Part shown: piece by piece, positions 27,052-35,207 of the stretch
Numbering within the stretch: the first letter of the stretch is position 1
Layout: every line of letters begins with the position of its first letter
Source: JAWXBK01 sp040878185
GTDB lineage: Bacteria > Pseudomonadota > Alphaproteobacteria > Dongiales > Dongiaceae
DNA length: 64,000 nucleotides
Direction: 5' to 3'
Assembly (NCBI GenBank): GCA_040878185.1
Contig: JBBDMS010000045.1
Coordinates: 13,558 to 77,557, forward strand
Position numbers and translations under genes: made by a program
The notes under the pieces: generated by a model
Told to the model about the DNA's origin: nothing
What the model saw: the letters and a program-made list of their open reading frames with translations, nothing else
The model's database searches: none

Positions 27052-29976
27052 TCACATCTCCTGTCTTTTGCCGTCGGGATCGTAATGCGGCAGCCGCACC
27101 ACCGTCCCCTGGATCATCCGGCCGCCGTCGATACGAATGTCGAAGGTCTGGCCGGGCTCGCTTTGATCGGGCGCGACATAGGCAAGCCCGATGATCTTGT
27201 CGACCGTCGGCGACATCACCGCCGACGTCACGCGGCCGGTCAGTTGGTCGCCGCGCACGACAAGATGACATTCCTCCGGCACCGGCACCGATTTGTCGGT
27301 GATCTCGAAGCCCACCAGCTTACGCGACATCGGCCGCGCGTTCTGGATCGCGACCGAACGGCCGCCGACATAGAACGGCTTCTTCTTGGCGACCGCCCAG
27401 GGCATGTCGGCCTCGAACGGCGTCGTGAGCCCGTCCGTATCCTGCCCGACGATGATATGCCCCTTCTCGAGCCGCAGGCAGCGTTGCGCCTCGACGCCGA
27501 ACGGGCGGATTCCGGCATCGCGGCCGGCTTCGACCAGCGCATCCCAGAGCGCCTCGCCCTGGCTCGCCGGCACATGGATTTCGTAACCGAGTTCGCCGAC
27601 GAAACCGACGCGCAGCAGCCGCGCCGGAATGCCGGCGACGACCGCCTCGCGCACGCCGAGATAGGGGAAAGCGGTCGGCGAGAGATCGGTGCCCTGACAG
27701 ATTTTTTCCAGCACCTCGCGCGCGCGGGGACCTGCGATGTTCACGCCGGCATAGGCGGCGGTCACGTTGGCGATATCGACATTGAGCCGCCACTGCGCAT
27801 TCCAGAACAGCATCGTGCGATAGACCGCATCGACCCCGCCGGTGGTCGCCGTCACGTAGAAATGCTCGTCCTGGAAGCGGCAGGCGACACCGTCATCGAC
27901 GACCGCGCCCGCCTGGTCGGTCATCAGCACATAGCGCGAGCGCCCGACTTCGAGCTTGGTGTACGTGAACGTGTACATGCGGTTGAGGAACTCGGCCGCA
28001 TCCGGTCCGCGCACGTCGAGCCCGCCGAGCGTCGACACATCGATCATCCCGACATTGTTGCGCACCGCCAGCACTTCCTCGCGGATCGCCTGATCGCGCT
28101 GATCCTTCGTGCCATAAAAAGCCGGGCGATACCAGGCGCCGGCGACCATCATACGCGCGCCGGCCTCGATATGGCGGTGATGCATCGCGGTACGACGCGC
28201 CGGATCGAAGATGCGCCCGGCCATATGGCCGAACTTCTCCGGCCGGTACGGCGGACGCTGCGTGGTGACCGACATGGCGGCAAGATCGCGCCCGGTTTCG
28301 CGCGCGATGAAGCGCACATTGGCGACCGCCGAATGACGGCCCTGCGAGGGGCCCATGCCGATCGTCGAATAGCGCTTCAGCAGTTCCGGATTGTCGTAAC
28401 CGTCGGCGATGCCGTTCTTCAGATCCTTGCTGGTCAGGTCCTCGTCGAAATCGACGAAGTCCTTGCCCTTGGGATGCGGGAAGACCGGCCAGGGATGGGT
28501 CTGGCCCTTCGCACCCTGATCGCGCGCCGGCTTCGGCGGTTCGACGCCTTCCTTGCCGCCGCTGTCCTTCGCGGCAGCCCATCCCGCATGACGGCCTTCG
28601 GCCAGCACCGCATCGAGATCGTACGCGCCGTTGGCCGAGCCGGCCGCGAACGCATGCGCCGGCAACGCTTCGAGCCGGTACATGTTGCTTGCATGGTCGT
28701 ACCGGAACTTCGCGCCGGCGTGATAGAGCGTCTGTGCTGCCGGCGTATAACCGACCGACATGCAGATCAGGTCGCAGTCGTAGCGCGCGGCCTTGCCGTC
28801 GGTCGTGCCCTCACCCGTCACACGTTCGACATGGGCGCCGATCACATGCTTCTTGCCAAGCGAATGCAGCGCCTCGGTGATCGCATGGCCCGGCATGATC
28901 GGAATGCCGCGCCGCAGCACCGCTTCGACCAGCGGCGATTGGGGCGGCTGCGGATTGATGTCGACCACGCCGCCGACCTCAACGCCGGCATCGGCAAGAT
29001 CGAGCGCGACCGCATAGCCGTCGGCGTTCGATGCCATGACCATCGCGCGCGTGCCCGGCCGGATGCCGTAGAGGCGGATCAGCCGCTGCGCCGCCGACCC
29101 GAGCATCACGCCCGGCACGTCGTTGTTGCGGAACACGGCCGGCTGTTCGATCGAACCCGCCGCCTGGATGACGGATTTCGCCCGCACCTTGTAGAGCCGG
29201 CGGCCGCCGATGAGCGCCAGCCAGTTATCGGCGAACCAGCCGGTGCAGGTCGTGTCGGTCATCACGCGGATATTCTTCGCGGCAGCGACGGCGGCGGTCA
29301 GTTCGCGCGCGACGGCAGCGGCGCGCGCGCCCTCCTGATCGAAGCGCGCATAGAGCAGCGAACCGCCGAGGCGCGGATTTTCGTCGATCAGGATCACTTC
29401 GCCGCCGGCCTTCGCGGCTTCGATCGCGGCGGCCATGCCAGCCGGCCCGCCACCGATTACCACCACGTCGGCGAACAGATATTCCTTGTCGAAGTAATCG
29501 TGATGCGCATGCAGGTCGACTTTACCGAGGCCGGCCCGCGCGCGGATGAACTTCTCCCAGTATTTCCACGAGCCCTTCGGCTTGAAAAACGCCTTGTAGT
29601 AAAAGCCGACCGGCATGAAGCGGCCGAACATCTCGATCCAGGCGCCGCGGTCATGCTCAAGGCTGCCGTCGTAATTCTGGCCGTGCACCGCCAACCCTTC
29701 GGCGATTGGATGCCGGTCGGCCAGCGCGTTCGGCTCGGCGCCGATCTGCACCAGCGTGTTGCCATCCTGGCCCGCCATCGTCAGCACGCTGCGCGGCCGG
29801 CGATACTTGAACGAGCGCGCGAGCAGCCAGTGACCATTCGCGATGAGCGCGCTCGCGATCGTGTCGCCTGCGAACCCTTCGTAGCGACGGCCCTCGAAAC
29901 TGAATCCGATGCGGCGGCTACGATCGATCAGCAGGCCGGCGGGGGCCGGAAGGCGTTGGGATTCCGCCGCGCTCAT
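27052..29976 (-). CDS. mgdC: N-methylglutamate dehydrogenase alpha subunit (SoxA-like)
   Basis: 974 residues starting MSAAESQRLPAPAG; its ATG overlaps the delta stop (ATGA). Order of domains: an N-terminal 2Fe-2S-like fold that lost its role in SoxA, an FAD/NAD-binding pyridine-nucleotide oxidoreductase (DVVVIGGGPAGMAAAIEAAK), and a C-terminal aminomethyltransferase-like THF-binding part (GFVGELGYEIHVPASQGEALWDAL). The last part would catch the methylene unit on tetrahydrofolate. A plus-strand open frame of about 1000 codons inside this gene is a GC-bias shadow. Confidence 0.9.
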   Translation of the reverse strand: MSAAESQRLPAPAGLLIDRSRRIGFSFEGRRYEGFAGDTIASALIANGHWLLARSFKYRRPRSVLTMAGQDGNTLVQIGAEPNALADRHPIAEGLAVHGQNYDGSLEHDRGAWIEMFGRFMPVGFYYKAFFKPKGSWKYWEKFIRARAGLGKVDLHAHHDYFDKEYLFADVVVIGGGPAGMAAAIEAAKAGGEVILIDENPRLGGSLLYARFDQEGARAAAVARELTAAVAAAKNIRVMTDTTCTGWFADNWLALIGGRRLYKVRAKSVIQAAGSIEQPAVFRNNDVPGVMLGSAAQRLIRLYGIRPGTRAMVMASNADGYAVALDLADAGVEVGGVVDINPQPPQSPLVEAVLRRGIPIMPGHAITEALHSLGKKHVIGAHVERVTGEGTTDGKAARYDCDLICMSVGYTPAAQTLYHAGAKFRYDHASNMYRLEALPAHAFAAGSANGAYDLDAVLAEGRHAGWAAAKDSGGKEGVEPPKPARDQGAKGQTHPWPVFPHPKGKDFVDFDEDLTSKDLKNGIADGYDNPELLKRYSTIGMGPSQGRHSAVANVRFIARETGRDLAAMSVTTQRPPYRPEKFGHMAGRIFDPARRTAMHHRHIEAGARMMVAGAWYRPAFYGTKDQRDQAIREEVLAVRNNVGMIDVSTLGGLDVRGPDAAEFLNRMYTFTYTKLEVGRSRYVLMTDQAGAVVDDGVACRFQDEHFYVTATTGGVDAVYRTMLFWNAQWRLNVDIANVTAAYAGVNIAGPRAREVLEKICQGTDLSPTAFPYLGVREAVVAGIPARLLRVGFVGELGYEIHVPASQGEALWDALVEAGRDAGIRPFGVEAQRCLRLEKGHIIVGQDTDGLTTPFEADMPWAVAKKKPFYVGGRSVAIQNARPMSRKLVGFEITDKSVPVPEECHLVVRGDQLTGRVTSAVMSPTVDKIIGLAYVAPDQSEPGQTFDIRIDGGRMIQGTVVRLPHYDPDGKRQEM

Positions 29977-30290
29977 TTCTTTTCCCCTTCGGTGCCCGGC
30001 GCGCTGGCGGCCGCCGCGAACTCGACGCGCTCGCGGAACAATTCGCCGGCCGGATATGTGCGGATGATTTCGTCGGTCACGGTGTTGCGCTCGGCGATGA
30101 ACCAGTAGGAGCTGGGCACATGGCACCACCACTCTTTCACCAGGCCGGCCGTGTTGTTTTCGAGGAACGTATAGTCCGCCCATTCATGGTCGCTGCATCG
30201 CGCCGGATCGGGCATCGTCCGCACTTCGCCGGCGCAGACGAACTCGAGCGCGTTGCGCGGACCGTTCAGCGGACAATTTATGATTTTCAT
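29973..30290 (-). CDS. mgdB: N-methylglutamate dehydrogenase delta subunit (SoxD-like)
   Basis: 105 residues. Begins MKIINCPLNGPRNALEFVCAGEV and ends with the RVEFAAAASA tail. It keeps the small-subunit pattern with Cys6, a DHEWADYTFLENN block and WWCHVPSSYWF, where the Zn-binding cysteines/histidine of SoxD lie. It bridges beta and alpha genes with a 19-bp gap and an ATGA overlap. Confidence 0.9.
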   Translation of the reverse strand: MKIINCPLNGPRNALEFVCAGEVRTMPDPARCSDHEWADYTFLENNTAGLVKEWWCHVPSSYWFIAERNTVTDEIIRTYPAGELFRERVEFAAAASAPGTEGEKK

Positions 30291-30309
30291 CGCTGCTGCT
30301 CCCTCTGCC

Positions 30310-31551
30310 TCAGTGACCCACCGAGGCCGCGCCCTTTTCGCCGACCTGCAGGAATTCGTCGAAACGGTTGAGGCGGAACGGCTTGATCAGATCGTGCGGC
30401 TCACCGGTCGCCACGGTATGCGCCATTGTCACACCGCAGACCGGCGTTGCCTTGAATCCCCAGGTGCCCCAACCGGAATCGATGTAGTAATTCTCGACCG
30501 GCGTCGTGCCCATCACGGGGCTGAAATCCGGCGTCATGTCGGTCATGCCGGCCCATTGCCGCGCGACGCGCATGTCGCCGAGGAACGGGAACAGTTCCAT
30601 GATGTGGCCGATCAGCCCTTCCTTGAAATCGAGCGTCGAGCGCGTCGAATAAAGCGGGCAAGGATCGGTCGATCCGCCCATGACCAGCTCGCCGCGCGAC
30701 GACTGCGATACATAGACATGGAGCGATCCCGATACGACGATCTGGTCGAGGAACGGTTTCACCGGCAGCGACACGCAGGCCTGCAGCGGAATGGTGCGGA
30801 TCGGCAGCTTGAAGCCGGCCATCTTCGAAATGAGCGAGCTCGAACCGGCGACCGCCTGCATCGCCTTGCCGCAATGGATCGTGCCGCGCGTGGTCTCGAC
30901 GCCGGTGACGCGACCGCCCGACTGGTTGATCGCCGTCACCTCGGTATCCTGCAGGATGTCCACGCCCCAGTCGGACGCGCGCCGCGCATAGCCCCAGGCG
31001 ACCGCGTCATGGCGCGCGATCGCGCCCGGCGGATGATAGAGCGCACCGAGGATCGGATAACGCACGTCCTCCGAGAGGTTCATCGACGGGCAGAGCCGCG
31101 CGATATCGTCCGGATAGATCAGTTCCGAATCGACGCCGAGATGCTTGTTGACCTCGGCGCGCCAGCGGCTGGTGCGCAGCGCCGCATCGGTATGGGCGAG
31201 CGTGAAATGCCCGCGCTCGGAATAAAGGATGTTGTAGTCGAATGTGTTGCTCAGCTCCTGATAGAGCTTCATCGAATGTTCGTAGAACTGCACGCCTTCG
31301 GGCGTCAGATAGTTCGAGCGGATGATCGCCGTGTTGCGCGCCGTATTGCCGCCGGCGAGATAGCCCTTCTCGATCACCGCGACATTGTGGATGCCCCAGT
31401 CGCGCGCGAGATAGAAGGCGCAGGCGAGCCCGTGCCCGCCGCCGCCGATGATGACGACGTCGTAGGATTTCTTGGGTTCGGTTGCCCATCTGAAATGCCG
31501 CTTCGCGGGATACTTCCCGTTCAGGCCGTAACGCAGCAAACCCAATGGCAT
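30310..31551 (-). CDS. mgdA: N-methylglutamate dehydrogenase beta subunit (SoxB-like flavoprotein)
   Basis: 413 residues. The dinucleotide-binding VVIIGGGGHGLACAFYLA and the FAD region GGNTARNTAIIRSNYLTPEG are typical of the SoxB beta chain, which oxidises the N-methyl group. The C-terminus GWGTWGFKATPVCGVTMAH closes the FAD domain. It is first in the beta-delta-alpha-gamma order. A perfect 9-bp inverted repeat lies 95 bp upstream at 31646-31676. Confidence 0.88.
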   Translation of the reverse strand: MPLGLLRYGLNGKYPAKRHFRWATEPKKSYDVVIIGGGGHGLACAFYLARDWGIHNVAVIEKGYLAGGNTARNTAIIRSNYLTPEGVQFYEHSMKLYQELSNTFDYNILYSERGHFTLAHTDAALRTSRWRAEVNKHLGVDSELIYPDDIARLCPSMNLSEDVRYPILGALYHPPGAIARHDAVAWGYARRASDWGVDILQDTEVTAINQSGGRVTGVETTRGTIHCGKAMQAVAGSSSLISKMAGFKLPIRTIPLQACVSLPVKPFLDQIVVSGSLHVYVSQSSRGELVMGGSTDPCPLYSTRSTLDFKEGLIGHIMELFPFLGDMRVARQWAGMTDMTPDFSPVMGTTPVENYYIDSGWGTWGFKATPVCGVTMAHTVATGEPHDLIKPFRLNRFDEFLQVGEKGAASVGH

Positions 31552-31645
31552 CGAGCCTCTCCTCCTCAGGACCGTCCGGCCGGCCTGGCGACCGTCCGGG
31601 CTGCCGGTCGATACCGGACGACCGTCTGCAGACTATCGTGCTGTT

Positions 31646-31676
31646 TCATGGCAGGCAAGAAAAGTTACTGCCATGA
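31646..31676. promoter_or_regulatory. Perfect 9-bp inverted repeat between mgdA and a plus-strand gene
   Basis: TCATGGCAG at 31646-31654 and CTGCCATGA at 31668-31676 are separated by a 13-bp A-rich spacer. It lies in the 192-bp divergent gap upstream of mgdA, so an operator or an mRNA hairpin controlling the mgd genes is plausible. The short neighbour GACCGTC is also repeated at 31571-31627. Confidence 0.6.
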
Positions 31677-31743
31677 TCCGATCTTGCCGCGCCCGCCGCG
31701 GCGCTCCAGATTGCCGGAGCGCCGAAGCGTCGCGTCGGCGTCC

Positions 31744-32343
31744 ATGACCGAGAGTGCGCATCCGATGACGAACGTGATCCTGACCGAGGCGGCGGCCGAC
31801 GAACTGCGCGACGAGTTCGTGACCTGGCAGTGCAAGATCCGCCAGATGGCGGTGCGCGAAGATGCCGGCCGGCCCTCGCCGGGCATGCGCCCCACGGTCG
31901 AGACGCCGGAAGGCCATCGTCTGTCCGACGGCATCATCATGCTGATCCATCACGCGGATCCCTATGAAAGCACGATGCTCTTTCGCCATCAGGCGAAACG
32001 CACCAACGATCCGGTCGAACGCTACAACAAGGCGGTCGAGATTCTGGCGGCGAGCCATTTCCAGCATCCGGCCGAATTCACTGACCGCATGACCGCCTTG
32101 TTCGGCCCGCAATCCGCGATCGCCGACCGGCTGCTGTCGCACGGTCGCTGCGTTCTCGGCTTCGAACAGTTTAGTCAATGGTTCCGCCTGGACTGCAAAA
32201 TTCTGGCGCTCGACGAGACCGATCCGCTCTACCAGGCGACCTATTGGCATAACAGTCTCTTTAACCCGAACCTTCCCGCCGATATCCGGATCCTGTCGTT
32301 CGAACCGGACTGGCGTCATTCGACCGGCCATCCAATCGACTGA
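31744..32343 (+). CDS. Hypothetical protein, unknown family, opposite to the amine operons
   Basis: 199 residues from ATG 31744; an ATG at 31765 (MTNVILTEAAADEL) is as good. It looks soluble, with no signal or membrane segment. It has a WQCKIRQMAVREDAGRPSPGMRP part, a helical RYNKAVEILAASHFQHP part and a C-terminal block rich in aromatic residues (YQATYWHNSLFNPNLPADI). I do not recognise it. It is transcribed against the flanking minus-strand genes, between the two amine modules. Confidence 0.6.
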   Translation: MTESAHPMTNVILTEAAADELRDEFVTWQCKIRQMAVREDAGRPSPGMRPTVETPEGHRLSDGIIMLIHHADPYESTMLFRHQAKRTNDPVERYNKAVEILAASHFQHPAEFTDRMTALFGPQSAIADRLLSHGRCVLGFEQFSQWFRLDCKILALDETDPLYQATYWHNSLFNPNLPADIRILSFEPDWRHSTGHPID

Positions 32344-32409
32344 GGGCACTCGCCGGATCGGCACCGGTAAAAAGGGCCGGCGGCAGCGCTGTCGGCGCCG
32401 AAGCGCCGG

Positions 32410-32904
32410 TCAGAACTTCCGATACGCCTCGTTCAACTGCACCATCGGGTGCTGCGGCGACATCTGGAACTTGATCAGCAATTCGCGCGCGATCATGTCG
32501 CGATCCTGCTGATTGTCCGGCAGCTTGGTCCCCTTCGGCACCGTGACCCAGCCGTTCACATTGCGATCGAACACCGCGGCGCGGCCTTCCTCGTATCCCA
32601 TGTGAACGTCCTCGAGCCAGTTGAGGTCTTCCCAGCCCATCGTCTCGATATATTTCTTCAGGAACGGCGTCAGGTGCTTGTAGTCCGGCACCAGGTTCAC
32701 GTCGTAGCGATAGCCGATATGCTGGCCGATCAGCTTCTCGCGCTCGGTATCGACACCCGCCGTCTTGAGGAAATGGTCGATATCGCCGGTGCCGCCCTTC
32801 TTCTTGGGCAGAGCGACCACGGGCTTGGTCATGTTTGACGGCGGCCGCGCCAGCTTCGACACCTTGGCCGTCGATTTGGAACCGGATTTCTTCTTGGTCG
32901 CCAT
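32410..32904 (-). CDS. Unrecognised 164-residue protein of the second GS/GltS-like module
   Basis: The first 37 residues are Lys/Ser/Thr-rich and disordered (MATKKKSGSKSTAKVSKLAR). The rest is a compact domain with VNLVPDYKHLTPFLKKYIETMGWEDLNWLEDVHMGYEEGRA-type text and two conserved-looking aromatic patches. I know no family for it. It follows the FMN-subunit gene by 10 bp and ends the module, so it is probably an accessory subunit or a substrate-linked partner of the complex (inference). Confidence 0.75.
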   Translation of the reverse strand: MATKKKSGSKSTAKVSKLARPPSNMTKPVVALPKKKGGTGDIDHFLKTAGVDTEREKLIGQHIGYRYDVNLVPDYKHLTPFLKKYIETMGWEDLNWLEDVHMGYEEGRAAVFDRNVNGWVTVPKGTKLPDNQQDRDMIARELLIKFQMSPQHPMVQLNEAYRKF

Positions 32905-32914
32905 CGCGGCCTCC

Positions 32915-34297
32915 TTAATAACGGTTCATGTCGGGGCGGCCGACCGTGTGCTGCGAACCGGCGAGCGGCACCATGGCGAGCGCGGAGGCTTCCATGGTGA
33001 GGGCCGCGAGATCTTCCGGTTCGAGGCTGTGCACGTTGGTCTTGCCGCAGGCGCGCGCCATCATCTGCGCTTCCATCGTCAGCGTATGGATGAAGTTGTA
33101 GACGCGCTCGGCCGCATCGTCGGGATCGAGACGCTTGCGCAACTCGGGATCCTGCGTCGCGACGCCGACCGGGCAGCGCCCGGTATGGCAGTGGTAGCAG
33201 TAGCCCGCCTCGACGCCCATCTCGTTCGGATAATCCGCTTCCGGAATATCCTTGTTGCAGTTGAGCGCCATCAGAACCGAATGGCCGATCGCGACCGCAT
33301 CGGCACCGAGTGCCAGCGCCTTCGCCACGTCGCCGCCGTTGCGGATGCCGCCGGCATAGACGAGGCTGATTTCACCGGTCTTGCCCACGTCGTCGAGCGC
33401 CTTGCGCGCCTGACGGATCGCCGCGATGCCCGGCACGCCGGTTTCCTCGGTCGCGAGATGCGGACCCGCACCCGTGCCGCCTTCCATGCCGTCGATGTAG
33501 ATCGAATCCGGGCCGGTCTTCGCCGCCATGCGCACGTCGTCATAGACGCGCGCCGCACCGAGCTTGAGCTGGATCGGAATTTCCCAGTTCGTCGCCTCGC
33601 GGATCTCCTGGATCTTGAGCGCGAGATCGTCGGGCCCGAGCCAGTCCGGATGGCGGGCCGGCGAACGCTGGTCGATGCCGGCCGGCAGCGAGCGCATTTC
33701 GGCGACCTGGTCGGTCACCTTCTGCCCCATCAGATGGCCGCCGAGACCGACCTTGCAGCCCTGCCCGATGAAGAACTCGCACGCATCCGCCAGACGCAGG
33801 TGATGTGGGTTGAAGCCATAGCGCGACTGGATGCACTGGTAGAACCACTTGGACGAATAACGGCGCTCGTCGGGGATCATGCCGCCTTCGCCCGAGCAGG
33901 TCGCCGTGCCGGCCATCGTCGCACCGCGTGCGAGCGCGATCTTCGCCTCGAACGACAGCGCGCCGAAGCTCATGCCGGTCACGTAGATCGGCGTGTCGAG
34001 CACGAGCGGCCGTTTGCAGCGCGGGCCGATCACCGTCTTGGTCAGGCATTTCTCGCGATAGCCTTCGATGACGAAGCGGGTCAGCGTGCCCGGCAGGAAC
34101 GTCAGATCGTCCCAGGTCGGAATCTTCTTGAACAGGGAGAAGCCGCGCATGCGATAGCGGCCGAGCTCTGCCTTGATGTGAATGTCGTCGATCACCTGCG
34201 GCGGGAACATGAAGCTGTTGCCGAGGCGGTAGGTGTCGCGCGTCAACGGCTTCTTCTTGCCGGCCGGAGCAGTTTTCGGTTTGCGTTCGCGTGCCAT
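32915..34297 (-). CDS. Glutamate-synthase-like FMN subunit, second paralogue with [3Fe-4S] cysteines
   Basis: 460 residues, paralogous to the chain at 22433 (shared blocks YREKCLTKTVIG, RRYSSKWFYQCIQSRYGFNP, DDLALKIQEIREATNWEIPIQ). A basic N-terminus (MARERKPKTAPAGKKKPL) is added. Unlike its paralogue it has CYHCHTGRCPVGVATQ, the cysteine motif that holds the [3Fe-4S] cluster in glutamate synthase. It should therefore accept electrons from an external iron-sulfur or ferredoxin-like donor. It sits between the GXGXG gene and the 164-residue protein. Confidence 0.87.
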   Translation of the reverse strand: MARERKPKTAPAGKKKPLTRDTYRLGNSFMFPPQVIDDIHIKAELGRYRMRGFSLFKKIPTWDDLTFLPGTLTRFVIEGYREKCLTKTVIGPRCKRPLVLDTPIYVTGMSFGALSFEAKIALARGATMAGTATCSGEGGMIPDERRYSSKWFYQCIQSRYGFNPHHLRLADACEFFIGQGCKVGLGGHLMGQKVTDQVAEMRSLPAGIDQRSPARHPDWLGPDDLALKIQEIREATNWEIPIQLKLGAARVYDDVRMAAKTGPDSIYIDGMEGGTGAGPHLATEETGVPGIAAIRQARKALDDVGKTGEISLVYAGGIRNGGDVAKALALGADAVAIGHSVLMALNCNKDIPEADYPNEMGVEAGYCYHCHTGRCPVGVATQDPELRKRLDPDDAAERVYNFIHTLTMEAQMMARACGKTNVHSLEPEDLAALTMEASALAMVPLAGSQHTVGRPDMNRY

Positions 34298-34323
34298 GAT
34301 GAATTCCTTTTCGCTCCGGATTC

Positions 34324-35160
34324 CTAGAGAACCAGCTTCTTTTCCGACGGCTCCAGATTGTCGTAGTTCCAGAGCTGTTTGCCGGCCACGATCTTGGTCA
34401 TGTTCTTGACGCCGCGCGGCGTCTCGAGACCGTAGAGCTTGAGCTTGCGCTCGAGCCAGGCGACGTCGAGATCGTTCATCTCGCCCGGCACCGCGTCGAC
34501 GCCGAGCCCGTCGATCTTGCCGCCGACATAGATCGTGCCGTCATACATCGAGTCGCCGAGATTCTTGCCGGCATCGCCCAGGATGACCATGCGGCCGCGC
34601 TGCATCATGAAGCCACAGAACGCGCCCGCACGCCCGCCGATCAGGATCGTGCCGCCCTTCTGGTCGATGCCGACACGAGCGCCGACATCGCCCTTGCAGA
34701 CGAGATCGCCGCCGCGCATCGCAGCGCCGAAGGTCGAGCCCGCGTTGTTCTCGATCACCAGCGTGCCGGACATCATGTTTTCTGCGCATGACCAGCCCAC
34801 GCGGCCGGTGATGCGCACATTCGGACCATCGATCAGGCCGCAGCCGAAATAACCGAGGCTGCCCTCGAAGGTGAGGTTGAGGCGATTGAGGATGCCGACG
34901 CCGAGGCCGTGCTTGGCGCCCGGATTCTTGATGTTGATCGAGCCGTAACCCTGGCTCATCAGCTCGCGGATCTTGAGATTGATCGCCTGCGCCTCGAGCG
35001 GACCGGCATCGAACTCGGCCCGCTTGTTGAAATCGACAGTGAATGAATCGTGATAGACGAAGTTCTCGTCCTCGGAGGGATTGAAGAACCTCTGCTGGGT
35101 CCGACCGCGGAGACGCTCGGTATGCATCCCCAGATCGTGCGACTTGGTTTTGAGTGCCAT
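34324..35160 (-). CDS. GXGXG-domain (glutamate synthase C-terminal-like) subunit, second paralogue
   Basis: 278 residues. The beta-helix repeats are clear: SLGYFGCGLIDGPNVRITGRVG, NMMSGTLVIENNAGSTFGAAMRGGDLVCKGDVGARVGIDQKGG and MQRGRMVILGDAGKNLGDSMYDG. It ends LWNYDNLEPSEKKLVL with none of the 8-residue repeats seen in the paralogue at 23764. It is the third of four co-directional genes of the second module. Confidence 0.86.
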   Translation of the reverse strand: MALKTKSHDLGMHTERLRGRTQQRFFNPSEDENFVYHDSFTVDFNKRAEFDAGPLEAQAINLKIRELMSQGYGSINIKNPGAKHGLGVGILNRLNLTFEGSLGYFGCGLIDGPNVRITGRVGWSCAENMMSGTLVIENNAGSTFGAAMRGGDLVCKGDVGARVGIDQKGGTILIGGRAGAFCGFMMQRGRMVILGDAGKNLGDSMYDGTIYVGGKIDGLGVDAVPGEMNDLDVAWLERKLKLYGLETPRGVKNMTKIVAGKQLWNYDNLEPSEKKLVL

Positions 35161-35207
35161 CTTCCCGTTTCGCTTTCTCTCGAACGCTTTTTTTCGAACG
35201 CTGCGGC

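Noticed and set aside
27037..30108. Open frame of about 1000 codons on the plus strand
   Set aside because: It lies fully antisense to the SoxA-like gene; composition is His/Arg/Asp-rich with no domain, as expected for a GC-bias shadow. The same applies to the long plus-strand frame at 35154-37730.
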